17,177 nt of DNA from Coriobacteriaceae bacterium AM48-5. GTDB taxonomy: Bacteria; Actinomycetota; Coriobacteriia; Coriobacteriales; Coriobacteriaceae. Positions 1-9,843 of this stretch are shown in pieces. The DNA is taken from NCBI GenBank assembly GCA_027669525.1, contig JAQEDJ010000048.1, positions 1-17,177 on the forward strand. Reading direction: 5' to 3'. A program made the translations under genes and the position numbers. The first letter of the stretch is position 1. Each line of letters opens with the position of its first letter. The notes below the pieces were generated by a model. It saw only the letters and a list, made by a program, of their open reading frames with translations. It ran no database searches and was not told the DNA's origin.

Positions 1-1
1 T

Positions 2-1773
<1,772 letters not shown>

Positions 1774-1813
1774 GGGCGGGGCTTTCTGGCTTGGTCTGTT
1801 TACGTACCAGTGT

Positions 1814-1844
1814 AGTGAAAACCCTACAACGATTATAGAGTCAA
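1814..1844 (-). promoter_or_regulatory. MerR-family type promoter/operator for the MATE gene
   Basis: Read on the minus strand, a TTGACT -35 box (1839-1844) is followed by a long 19-bp spacer and a TTCACT -10 candidate (1814-1819). The spacer region holds a 21-bp dyad (1821-1841) with arms ACTCTATAA and TTGTAGGGT around TCG, matching at 7 of 9 positions. An over-long spacer carrying a dyad is the hallmark of promoters activated by MerR-family regulators, which often control efflux genes. No MerR gene lies in the window. Confidence 0.6.
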
Positions 1845-1943
1845 GGTTTATGTTGGCAGTGGGGCGAAAAAGTCACGCTCGCGTTCATTTCTAATTGAAT
1901 ACAGGGCGCGTCCTGCGAGCTTGGTGCCTGCACTAGCCTTGCA

Positions 1944-1990
1944 GAAATCGATTTCGGAACACTTGACACCGCCGCACGGCGCGCCATAAT
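1944..1990 (+). promoter_or_regulatory. sigma-70 type promoter of the ABC exporter operon with upstream palindrome
   Basis: A consensus TTGACA (1963-1968) is followed by a 16-bp spacer and CATAAT (1985-1990), about 40 bases before the first ABC gene. Just upstream is a perfect 12-bp palindrome, GAAATCGATTTC (1944-1955), which could be an operator. The promoter match is strong; the operator role is inferred from position only. Confidence 0.65.
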
Positions 1991-2031
1991 ACGTGGGTTT
2001 GCGAACAACGTTTGATGGGGGATGAACCTGC

Positions 2032-3861
2032 GTGCGCAATCTCAAGATTCTGTTTTCCTATCTGGGGGCATACCGCCGCGATGCCATGCTCGGCGTGCTC
2101 TTTGTGACGGCCGAGACGGCGCTCGAGCTGTTTATCCCGGTCATCATGGCAAATATCATCGATGTAGGCGTGCCCGCGGGCGACATCGACTACATGCTGT
2201 TGCAGGGCACGTATATGTTGGTATGTGCCGCATTTTCGCTGGCACTTGGCTTGGGCTATGCGCGCACGTCTGCTCGCGTCGCCTCGGGGCTGGGCGCTAA
2301 CCTGCGCGAGGCCGAGTATCGCAAGATCCAGACGCTCGCCTTTGGCAATCTGGACAACTACGACGCCAGCTCGCTCGTCACTCGCATGACCACCGACATC
2401 ACCGTGATTCAAAACGCCGTAGGTAACGGCTTCCGCCCCATGGTGCGCGGGCCGGTAAATCTGGTCATGGGCCTCGTCTACGCTTTTGCGCTCTCGCGCG
2501 AGCTCGCGGCGGTCTTTGCCGTCATTCTGCCGATGCTCGCCATCGTGCTCGGTATCATTACCGTGCGCGTGAGCCCGCTCTACCGCCAACTCCAGACCTC
2601 GATGGACCACCTTAACGGCGTGGTGCAAGAGGACCTTACCGCCGTGCGCGCCGTGAAGGCTTACGTGCGCGCCGAGCACGAGTGCGACAAGTTCGACACC
2701 GTCAATACCGAGCTCGCCGGCACGGCGACCAAGACCTTCGGCACCGCTGTGCTCAACCTGCCGGTGTTCCAACTCTCGATGTACGTGGCTGCGCTCTCGA
2801 TTCTGTGGATTGGCGGCCGCATGATCATCGAAGGTCGCTTGGGCGTGGGCTCGCTCACGGGCTTTATGAGTTATGTGCTGTTGATCATGAACTCGCTCAT
2901 GATGATTTCCAACGTGTTTTTGCTGCTCACGCGCGCTCTCACGAGTGTGGGCCGTATCGCAGAGGTGCTCGATGAGGAGCCCTTTATCGCCAACCCTGCG
3001 GGAGACCTCGCGACTGCGGCGCCAGCGGACGGCAGTATCGAGTTTCGCGACGTTTCCTTTAAATACCGCGCGGACGCAGCCGAGGATGTGCTCGAGCATA
3101 TTGACCTTCGCATCGAGAGCGGCTCGACGGTGGGCATCCTCGGCGGCACGGGCTCGGGCAAGAGCTCGCTTGTGCAGCTGATTGCGCGCCTGTACGACGC
3201 CACCGAGGGCGCCGTGCTTGTGGGCGGACACGACGTGCGCGACTACGACCTCGCGACCCTACGCGACGCCGTGGGCATTGTGCTGCAAAAGAATGTGCTG
3301 TTCACGGGCACCGTGCGTGAGAACCTGCAGTGGGGCAATCCGCAGGCGTCGGACGATGAGCTCCTCGCGGCTTGCCGCGCGGCGTGCGTGGACGAGTTCC
3401 TTGATCGCATCGGCGGGCTGGACGGCGAGTTGGGCCAAGGCGGCGCCGGCGTTTCGGGTGGCCAGAAGCAACGCCTGTGCATCGCGCGCACGCTGCTCAA
3501 GCATCCGCGCGTGCTCATTTTTGATGACTCCACCAGCGCGGTCGATATGGCGACCGACGCTAAGATTCGCGAGCACATCGCTCGGATTCCCGATACGACC
3601 GTGCTCATCATCGCCCAGTGCATCGCGAGCGTCATGGATGCCGATCGCATTGTGGTGTTGGACGACGGTCGTGTCCACGGCGTGGGTACGCACGAGGAAC
3701 TGCTGGCGGGCGACAACATCTACCAGGAGATTTACGCCTCGCAGATGGAGTTTGCGGGGAACGCGGACGCCGCCGGAGGCAGTGACGATGGCTGCGCGAA
3801 TGATCCGTTTTCCTCCGTCCCCAGCGGATCGACCTTGGAAGGGGGTGAGCGCCATGCCTAA
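2032..3861 (+). CDS. ABC exporter subunit with degenerate ATP site (heterodimer half 1)
   Basis: This is a 609-residue half-transporter: a six-helix type IV exporter membrane domain (about residues 1-310) followed by a nucleotide-binding domain. The Walker A motif GGTGSGKSS is near residue 371, the signature VSGGQKQRL near 474, and Walker B VLIFDDSTS near 494. The catalytic glutamate after Walker B is aspartate (D499), and the switch histidine is glutamine (Q529, in IIAQ). These changes mark the degenerate-site subunit of heterodimeric exporters such as TM287/288, BmrCD and LmrCD. The GTG start at 2032 has a GGGGGA ribosome binding site about 8 bases upstream; a nearby ATG at 2022 is out of frame. 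The gene overlaps the next ABC gene by 8 bases, so the two are probably co-translated and form one export complex. The substrate is unknown; drug or lipid export is the usual role. Confidence 0.93.
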   Translation: MRNLKILFSYLGAYRRDAMLGVLFVTAETALELFIPVIMANIIDVGVPAGDIDYMLLQGTYMLVCAAFSLALGLGYARTSARVASGLGANLREAEYRKIQTLAFGNLDNYDASSLVTRMTTDITVIQNAVGNGFRPMVRGPVNLVMGLVYAFALSRELAAVFAVILPMLAIVLGIITVRVSPLYRQLQTSMDHLNGVVQEDLTAVRAVKAYVRAEHECDKFDTVNTELAGTATKTFGTAVLNLPVFQLSMYVAALSILWIGGRMIIEGRLGVGSLTGFMSYVLLIMNSLMMISNVFLLLTRALTSVGRIAEVLDEEPFIANPAGDLATAAPADGSIEFRDVSFKYRADAAEDVLEHIDLRIESGSTVGILGGTGSGKSSLVQLIARLYDATEGAVLVGGHDVRDYDLATLRDAVGIVLQKNVLFTGTVRENLQWGNPQASDDELLAACRAACVDEFLDRIGGLDGELGQGGAGVSGGQKQRLCIARTLLKHPRVLIFDDSTSAVDMATDAKIREHIARIPDTTVLIIAQCIASVMDADRIVVLDDGRVHGVGTHEELLAGDNIYQEIYASQMEFAGNADAAGGSDDGCANDPFSSVPSGSTLEGGERHA

Positions 3862-5749
3862 GACCGCAGCCCAAGCACGCCCGGCCGACCTCAAGCGCAC
3901 TGTGCTCCGCCTGCTCTCCTACATGGGGCATGCCAAGTTCTCGTTGCTCGCGGTGGGCGTGCTCGCCTCCGTCGCCGCCATCGCGAGCCTCGCCGGCACC
4001 TACATGGTGCGCCCCATCGTTAACGGTTTGGCCACGGGCGGGGAGGAACTGCTTGCCAAGCAGGTCATCCTGACGGCGATCATCTACGCCGCGGGCGTGC
4101 TCTCGGCCCTGGGCTACTCACAAATCATGGTGCGCGCGGCCCAACGCGTGGTGTCCGATATTCGCCGCGACCTGTTCGCGCACATCCAGACGCTGCCGCT
4201 CAGCTATTTTGACGGCACACGCTCGGGCGACATCATGAGCTTTTTCACCAACGACGTCGACACCGTCTCCGAGGCGCTCAACAACAGCTTTGCCAACGTG
4301 ATTCAGGCCGCCATTCAGGTTGTGGGCACCACGGCCATGCTCATCATCCTCAACTGGCAGCTCACGATTATCACGCTCGTGTGCGATGCGGCCATTGTGC
4401 TGTATGCGCGCTACTCGGGCGCGCACTCTAAGCGCTTCTTTGCCGCCCAGCAGGCATCGCTTGGCGACTTGGACGGATATATCGAAGAGATGGTCTCGGG
4501 CCAAAAGGTCATCAAGGTCTTTAACCGCGAGGCAGCGAATGTTGCCGGCTTCGCCTGCCGCAACGACGAGCTTCGCCGTACCGGCACCGCCGCCGTGAGC
4601 TATGCCAACTCCATGGTGCCCATGACCGTCGTGATTGGCTACGTCAACTATGCCATCGTCGCCGTGGCGGGCGGCATGCTCTGCATCAAGGGACTCGCCG
4701 ACGTGGGCGCGCTTGCAAGTTACCTGGTCTTTGTACGCCAGGCGGCCATGCCCATCAACCAGTTTACGCAGCTGGCAACTTTTTGCTCAACGCGCTGGCC
4801 GGTGCCGAGCGCCTGTTTGCCGCCATGGACCTTAAGCCCGAGGTGGACGAGGTACGTGGAGCTGGTGCAGACGGGCGACGCCGCGTGGGCGTGGAAGATT
4901 CCCGAGGGCCAGGGCGTGGGCGCGTACGGGCACTTGCATGACGTGGCAGCCGTTGATGAGTCGGGCCGCGCGGTGGCTGCCGACGGTACCGAGCTCACGT
5001 GCGGCTTGGTTCCGCTTGCCGGCGACGTGCGCTTCCATGCCGTGGACTTTTCCTACGTGCCGGGCACCCGCGTGCTCACGGACCTCAACCTGTTTGCCAA
5101 GCCGGGGCAAAAGATCGCGTTTGTGGGCTCGACGGGCGCCGGAAAGACGACCATCACCAACCTCATCAACCGCTTCTACGAGGTCGATGACGGCGAGATC
5201 ACGTACGACGGCATCGACGTCAAGCACATTGCCAAGGCCAGCCTGCGCGGGTCGCTCGGCATTGTGCTGCAGGATACGCACCTGTTTAGCGGCACCATTG
5301 CGCAGAACATCCGCTTTGGCAAGCTCGACGCGACCGACGAGGAGGTGCGCGCCGCTGCCGAGGCGGCCTGCGCCGACTCGTTTATTCGCCGCCTGCCTAG
5401 AGGCTACGACACGCCGGTCACGGCCGACGGCGCCAACCTGTCGCAGGGCCAGCGCCAGCTGCTCGCCATCGCGCGCGTGGCCGTCGCTGACCCGCCGGTG
5501 CTCATCCTGGACGAGGCCACTTCGAGCATCGACACGCGCACCGAAAAGCTCATCGAGCGCGGTATGGACCGCATCATGCGCGGACGCACCACGTTTATGA
5601 TCGCGCACCGCCTGTCCACCGTCCGCGACGCCGATGCCATCATGGTCCTCGAACACGGCCGCATCATCGAGCGCGGCGCGCACGAAGAACTGCTCGCCCA
5701 GCACGGCGAGTACTGGCAGCTGGCGCATGGCTTAAAAGAGTTGGATTAA
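3854..5749 (+). CDS. ABC exporter subunit with canonical ATP site (heterodimer half 2), internally frameshifted twice
   Basis: This is a half-transporter of 631 residues in the literal frame and the partner of the preceding gene. Its membrane domain is followed by an ATPase domain with Walker A GSTGAGKTT near residue 425, the non-standard signature LSQGQRQ near 529, Walker B VLILDEATSS near 549 with catalytic E554, and switch H585 in MIAHRLSTV. The canonical Walker B plus altered signature complement the degenerate half encoded upstream. The ATG at 3854 overlaps the upstream stop (ATGCCTAA) and follows GGGGGTGAG. A longer upstream reading of the frame is only shadow sequence. Residues about 309-332 are read in the wrong frame: the +1-lower frame there gives FLLNALAGAERLFAAMDLKP, exactly what exporters carry at the end of the membrane domain. 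Two compensating indels near 4778 and 4850 are therefore likely. Confidence 0.92.
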   Translation: MPKTAAQARPADLKRTVLRLLSYMGHAKFSLLAVGVLASVAAIASLAGTYMVRPIVNGLATGGEELLAKQVILTAIIYAAGVLSALGYSQIMVRAAQRVVSDIRRDLFAHIQTLPLSYFDGTRSGDIMSFFTNDVDTVSEALNNSFANVIQAAIQVVGTTAMLIILNWQLTIITLVCDAAIVLYARYSGAHSKRFFAAQQASLGDLDGYIEEMVSGQKVIKVFNREAANVAGFACRNDELRRTGTAAVSYANSMVPMTVVIGYVNYAIVAVAGGMLCIKGLADVGALASYLVFVRQAAMPINQFTQLATFCSTRWPVPSACLPPWTLSPRWTRYVELVQTGDAAWAWKIPEGQGVGAYGHLHDVAAVDESGRAVAADGTELTCGLVPLAGDVRFHAVDFSYVPGTRVLTDLNLFAKPGQKIAFVGSTGAGKTTITNLINRFYEVDDGEITYDGIDVKHIAKASLRGSLGIVLQDTHLFSGTIAQNIRFGKLDATDEEVRAAAEAACADSFIRRLPRGYDTPVTADGANLSQGQRQLLAIARVAVADPPVLILDEATSSIDTRTEKLIERGMDRIMRGRTTFMIAHRLSTVRDADAIMVLEHGRIIERGAHEELLAQHGEYWQLAHGLKELD

Positions 5750-5797
5750 CCCGTTCGAGCACGATGCTTTGACCCTTCATGCCGCTCACCTCGTCTC

Positions 5798-5862
5798 AAA
5801 CCATCACAACATTCGACGTTTTTTGCCAAAATCGGGAAAAGCATCGAATGTTGTGATGGTTT
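5798..5862. repeat. 65-bp palindromic intergenic element, copy 1
   Basis: Perfect 19-bp arms, AAACCATCACAACATTCGA (5798-5816) and its complement (5844-5862), enclose a 27-nt core. The right arm runs into TTTTT, so the element may terminate the ABC operon that ends 48 bases upstream. Near-identical elements sit at 7040-7102 and 11267-11331. Confidence 0.85.
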
Positions 5863-5963
5863 TTCTACCACTCGATCGGGTGGAATCGCTTTCTTGCGCA
5901 CGAAGGTGTGCGGACCCGTGGGCAGGGGAATAAGGTTGGTTATCTGACTCCATTGGAGGGCTC

Positions 5964-7001
5964 ATGGACCTGCCGATCGTCCTGTCCCATAAGACTGCCT
6001 GGCTGTACCACAATGTGGCGCGCCCGTCCGAGCCGCTCTCGCGAGCAAGCAGCCTATACGATGAGGACTCGCTTGCTAGCGAGGCGGAGCCGACTGCGAG
6101 CCTGCCCAAATTGGGACTCGATGCCAAGGGACTGAGGGCTTCGACAGCAGTTGGGATCGTTACCGACTATCTGGTTTCGCTTGGTATTCCACGAGAAGAG
6201 CTCGATCATATCGACACACTCGTCAACTTCGATTTTGAGCGTTCGACGCCGGCTGGGTTTAGGTGCCACGTGTTTGGGGCGCCGGTACCTCCAGGCCATC
6301 TTATCGAGGTGGCAGAGGGCCTTCTGGTGGTTGATGAGGCCATGTGCTTTGTCCAAGCGGGTTCGTGGATGAGTGAGCCCGAACAGCTGGAGTATGGTTA
6401 TGAAATCTGCGCCCGATACCATTTGAATCATCTGTCGACAGGCGATTATATCGAGATGGGGCAGAGGTATACCGTTGCCGACTTGATTGCCTATTGCAAT
6501 GAGAACCGATCTCGTCAGGGGGCCATACGCGCGGCCGCCGTGCTCAAGCGCGTGCACGATGGCGCGCGGTCGCCCATGGAGACGGCCACCGCAATCATGG
6601 TCGTAGCAAAACGTTCCCAGGGCGGGCTGGGATACGCCAAGATCGAGCTCAACCATTGGGTCGATGTTCCCAACGAGTTCAAGTATCTCGCAAAGGCCGG
6701 GTATTTCGAGATCGACGTATATGCGCCTGCGAGCGGTACGGGGATTGAATATAACGGCTCGGACCATCTTGATAAGCAGCGCAGCGCGTCGGATGCGGAG
6801 CGTATGACCGTGCTGAGCGCGCTGGGCTTTAGGATGATCGTCCTCACCGGGACTCAGTTTGCCCACCAGCTGCAATTGCACCGGGCGATGAACGCCATTG
6901 CGCTCGCTATGGGCCTTAAGTGCGACCGAAGCGAAGCGTTCCAAAAGCGTCAAAACGACCTGCGAGAATTTGTGATTCGGCACTGGGACGGCGGCCTTTA
7001 G
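5964..7001 (+). CDS. putative DUF559/Vsr-like PD-(D/E)XK nuclease-fold protein
   Basis: This is a 345-residue cytosolic protein with no signal peptide or membrane segment. Its C-terminal third resembles the Vsr/DUF559 branch of the restriction-endonuclease-like fold. It has an SPMET helix near residue 203, then YFEIDVYAP with D251, then GIEYNGSDH with E262, then a D-x-x-R-like stretch (SDAERMTVLSALGFRMIVLT) that is typical of the fold's end. The usual lysine of the ExK motif is N264, so activity is uncertain. The N-terminal two thirds (LIEVAEGLLVVDEAMCFVQA and ELCG-like ICARYH) recalls proteins with AbiEi-like N-termini, but that link is weak. The ATG at 5964 has GGAGGG a few bases upstream. 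The gene stands alone between two copies of a 65-bp palindrome. Its function is unknown; fold recognition is from motif memory, not a search. Confidence 0.75.
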   Translation: MDLPIVLSHKTAWLYHNVARPSEPLSRASSLYDEDSLASEAEPTASLPKLGLDAKGLRASTAVGIVTDYLVSLGIPREELDHIDTLVNFDFERSTPAGFRCHVFGAPVPPGHLIEVAEGLLVVDEAMCFVQAGSWMSEPEQLEYGYEICARYHLNHLSTGDYIEMGQRYTVADLIAYCNENRSRQGAIRAAAVLKRVHDGARSPMETATAIMVVAKRSQGGLGYAKIELNHWVDVPNEFKYLAKAGYFEIDVYAPASGTGIEYNGSDHLDKQRSASDAERMTVLSALGFRMIVLTGTQFAHQLQLHRAMNAIALAMGLKCDRSEAFQKRQNDLREFVIRHWDGGL

Positions 7002-7039
7002 GGGCGCTTTGGTCCTTCTGCGGGGTGCCGTGGGCAGGC

Positions 7040-7102
7040 AAACCATCACAACATTCGACGTTTTTTGCCAAAAGCGGGAAAAGCATCGAATGTTGTGATG
7101 GT
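7040..7102. repeat. 65-bp palindromic intergenic element, copy 2
   Basis: The left arm AAACCATCACAACATTCGA (7040-7058) and right arm (7086-7102, losing its last two bases) enclose a 27-nt core that differs from copy 1 at one position. It is in the same orientation as copy 1, 38 bases downstream of the nuclease-like gene. The right arm lacks a T-tract here, so it would be a poor terminator on the plus strand. Confidence 0.85.
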
Positions 7103-7166
7103 CTGTGTGTTGAGGATGGGCTTGGAAAGTCCGTTTTGCTCGAAGCGACCTGTCCTGTCGTACGGG

Positions 7167-7196
7167 TGTCGGCATGATTCTCCCGTGGGGTATTAT
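7167..7196 (+). promoter_or_regulatory. possible moaA promoter
   Basis: A TATTAT -10 candidate (7191-7196) lies about 50 bases before the moaA start. The -35 candidate TGTCGG (7167-7172, 18-bp spacer) is poor. I see no molybdenum-cofactor riboswitch in the leader. Confidence 0.3.
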
Positions 7197-7246
7197 GTTT
7201 TCCGAAGAATAAAACGTTGCGTGAGGGGAGGCTGCGTGGGCGGCAC

Positions 7247-8288
7247 GTGCAACATGACGGCTTTGGCCGCGATATCAACTACCTGCGTATTGCCGTTACC
7301 GACAAGTGCAATTTCCGCTGCATTTACTGCATGCCGGCCGATGGCGTGGCACCCCGCGCGCACGACGAGCTGCTCAGCGCCGAGGAAATCGCCCGCTTTG
7401 TGCGTCTGGTGGCGGGGAGGCATTCGCCGCGTGCGCCTGACGGGCGGCGAGCCGCTGGTCAGCCGCCGTATCATCCCGCTCATTCGCGACATCCGCGCGA
7501 TCCCGCAGATCGAGGACATCTCGCTCACCACCAACGGCGCCCTGCTGCCCAAGCTGGCGCCGCAGCTCAAAGATGCCGGGCTTAACCGCGTCAACATCTC
7601 GCTCGACACGCTCGACCCTATGCTCTTTGGAAAGATCACGCGCCTGGGTCGGCTCGAACAGACCATGGCCGGCATCGACGCGGCGCTGGCTTGGGGCTTT
7701 GAGCCCGTTAAGGTCAACTGCGTTGTGGTGCGCCGGCTCAACCAGGATGTGGCGGCCCTTGCGCGGCTGACCGTCGACCGCCCCATCCACCTGCGCTTTA
7801 TCGAATACATGCCCATTGGCGACGAGCGCACGAGCTCGCATTGTGCCGTAGACCCTCACGCGCCCACGCTCAATTCCGAGCTGTGGGACGCGAGTGACAC
7901 CGTGCCGAGTGACGAGCTGCGGGAGCGTATCAATGCCGGGGCCACCGCGGCGGGACTGGGCGAGCTCGAGCCGCTCGACATCAACGACGCTCCTGCCGGC
8001 GAGGGCCCTGCGCGCTATTGGCACTTTCCGGGCGCGGCGGGAACGGTCGGCTTCATTAGCGCCATGTCCAACCATTTTTGCGCGAACTGCAACCGTCTGC
8101 GCCTGACGGCCGATGGCAACGTGCGCCCGTGCCTGTTCAGCGATGCCGAGTATTCGGTGCGCGACGCCCTGCGCCGTGGTGATGATATGCAGGTACTTTC
8201 GATTTGGCGCGATGCCGTCGCCCACAAACCGCAGGAACACGCGATAATTGAGGGCACGCAACGATTTATGTCCCAAATCGGAGGATGA
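7247..8288 (+). CDS. moaA: GTP 3',8-cyclase MoaA (radical SAM), frameshifted
   Basis: MoaA performs the first step of molybdenum cofactor synthesis, converting GTP to 3',8-cyclo-GTP with S-adenosylmethionine. The N-terminus reads [16 protein letters not shown] and carries the radical-SAM motif CNFRCIYC (C21, C25, C28). The C-terminal cluster motif [18 protein letters not shown] and the terminal Gly-Gly are present. The frame breaks at 7413-7421: up to FVRLVAG it reads in one frame, and from [12 protein letters not shown] in another. The net change is two missing bases or one extra; restoring two Gs gives LVAGEGIRRVRL and a normal 347-residue protein. The GTG at 7247 matches the family start, but its ribosome binding site (AGGGGAGG) is far at 15 bases; TTG at 7217 is an alternative. 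The stop overlaps the ribosome binding site of the next gene. Confidence 0.9.
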
Positions 8289-8292
8289 TCAT

Positions 8293-9592
8293 ATGGCCAA
8301 GAGCAGGTACGCCGATGCCACCAAGGCCGCTCGCAGGGCCGCGATGTCTGCCCATAAAGCTTCAGCCGCGGCGAATGCTGGCGATGCCGACGCGTCCGCG
8401 CGGCCGACTGTCAGCGCTGCCACCGACACCGCCCGCGACGCCCGTCGCGACGAGCTGACGCACGTGGACGCCAAGGGCGAGGTGCGCATGGTCGACGTGT
8501 CCAATAAGGCCGAGACCCATCGCATTGCCATCGCCGAGGGCACCATCCTCATGCACCCCGAGACGCAGGCCATGGTGCTGCAGGACCGCGCCAAAAAGGG
8601 CGACGTGCTTGCCTGCGCGCGCGTGGCGGGCATCATGGCCATCAAGCGCACGAGCGACATCATTCCCATGTGCCATCCGTTGCTCATCACCAAGAGCAAG
8701 TGCGACATTGCGCCCATCGCTCCGGCGGGGACGCGGCCGAGGACGTGCCCGAAGGCTGGGCGCGGCGCGCGCGGACGGACAGGTTGGCTTTCACGTACTG
8801 GTTACGGCCGGCGTGACGGGCAAGACGGGTATCGAGATGGAGGCCCTGACCGGCGCGAGTACCGCGTGTCTGACCATCTATGACATGTGCAAGGCCGTCG
8901 ATCGCGGCATGGAGATCGTCGACGTGCGCCTGCTGCACAAGGAGGGCGGTCGCTCGGGCGTGTGGGATCGTGCCGAACGCCAGGCCGCTACTGTTGAGGC
9001 CGTGGGAGCCGCGGGCAATGCACCCGCGAGCGCACCCGTCGCCGTCGCGCCCGCAGCTCCCACTCCGGCTGTCCCTGCGATCGCGTTTATCGGCTACCAA
9101 AACTCGGGCAAGACCACGCTCGTCGAGAAGGTTATCGCCGAGCTCACCCGCCGCGGCCTGCGCGTGGGTTCGCTCAAGCATCACGGGCATCACGGCTTTG
9201 ATATCGACGTGCCCGCTAAGGACACCTGGCGCCATCACCAAGCCGGATCCAAGCACGTGGGGCTCATCTGCGCCACGCGCTGGGCGGAGTACGCCGACAC
9301 GCGCGAGGAGGACGAGATGCCCGCGCGCGAGCTGCTGTCGCGTTACAACGATGTCGACGTGGTGATCATCGAGGGCTACAAGACCGAGGGCTTCGACAAC
9401 ATCGTGGTCGCGCGCTCCGGTGTCGACCGTCTGCGCGGCAAGAGCTCGCTCGACCTGGTCGACGGTCACACGCTGGCCCTTGCCTGCAACGAAGCCCTGG
9501 CGCGTCAGGCCTTCGACGCCGGCTTTGCGACCCGAGCCATCAACATCAACGACGCCCGAGCCATCTGCAATCTTATCCAAGATCATCTTTAA
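8293..9592 (+). CDS. moaC: MoaC-MobB fusion protein, frameshifted twice
   Basis: This is a two-domain molybdenum cofactor protein. Residues 1-54 are an Ala-rich low-complexity extension. The MoaC domain (cyclic pyranopterin monophosphate synthase) then runs from [16 protein letters not shown] through [19 protein letters not shown] and [20 protein letters not shown] to [12 protein letters not shown]. An Ala/Pro-rich linker leads to a MobB domain, the GTP-binding partner for guanine dinucleotide attachment, with P-loop GYQNSGKTT near corrected residue 268 and [10 protein letters not shown]. MoaC is read in three frames: breaks lie at the G4 run 8727-8730 and within 8761-8782. Each equals one lost base, and adding two bases makes the length divisible by three (433 residues). 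The ATG at 8293 has GGAGG 8 bases upstream, overlapping the moaA stop, so the two genes are coupled. Confidence 0.88.
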
Positions 9593-9612
9593 GGCTCGAC
9601 GCTGCGCCGGCC

Positions 9613-9698
9613 CCAAGCACCCCATCTCGTCCCTCAAGCCGTCGCTCGCGTACCAAAGTACGCGTCGCTCCTCTTTCGGGGCGACCTGGGGCACTTGG
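9613..9698. other. structured intergenic segment downstream of moaC-mobB
   Basis: A perfect hairpin, CGCGTAC / CAAA / GTACGCG (9647-9664), is nested inside an imperfect 12-bp outer stem (9613-9624 with 9687-9698, 10 of 12 paired). No convincing gene is present from 9593 to 9985. This piece could be a folded 3' end of the moa transcript or a decayed palindromic element. Confidence 0.4.
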
Positions 9699-9724
9699 AA
9701 CCGGCTCGCTGCGTTGCCATAACA

Positions 9725-9757
9725 TGCCAAAAAGGGACAGGTTTGTTTTGGCAGGTT
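9725..9757 (+). terminator. hairpin with GGGACAGG loop, possible moa operon terminator
   Basis: Arms TGCCAAAA (9725-9732) and TTTTGGCA (9746-9753) enclose a 13-nt loop containing GGGACAGG and are followed by GGTTTT. It has the same architecture as the CCACCACAAAGG hairpin 25 bases further on. Confidence 0.5.
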
Positions 9758-9778
9758 TTATCTGGGCAAACGTCATTT

Positions 9779-9816
9779 CCACCACAAAGGGGCCAGGCAC
9801 CTTTGTGGTGGTTTTT
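9779..9816 (+). terminator. CCACCACAAAGG-family Rho-independent terminator, copy 1
   Basis: A perfect 12-bp stem, CCACCACAAAGG (9779-9790) with its complement (9800-9811), has a 9-nt loop and a T5 tail. It is nearly identical to the hairpin at 11364-11401, with one base changed in the loop. It would end transcription from the moa genes before the MFS gene. Confidence 0.8.
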
Positions 9817-9843
9817 ACTTTAGTAGATGTGTGGGACATGCCT

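Noticed and set aside
1933..3231. 432-codon minus-strand open frame opposite the first ABC gene
   Set aside because: Its His/Arg/Ala-rich composition is a mirror of GC-rich coding sequence, and the plus-strand ABC motifs are unmistakable.
3182..3853. Upstream extension of the second ABC gene
   Set aside because: It overlaps the ATPase domain of the first ABC gene in another frame; the real start at 3854 has a good ribosome binding site.
4832..5728. 298-codon minus-strand open frame opposite the second ABC gene
   Set aside because: It is antisense to the ATPase domain and has no recognisable domain.
6054..7175. 373-codon minus-strand open frame opposite the nuclease-like gene
   Set aside because: It spans a palindromic repeat and lies antisense to a gene with a good ribosome binding site and fold motifs.
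7065..7410. Upstream part of the moaA second-frame open reading frame
   Set aside because: It translates a palindromic repeat and the wrong frame of the MoaA N-terminus; the true N-terminus is in another frame from 7247.
8687..9730. 347-codon minus-strand open frame opposite moaC-mobB
   Set aside because: The plus strand encodes clear MoaC and MobB motifs; this is a GC-driven shadow.
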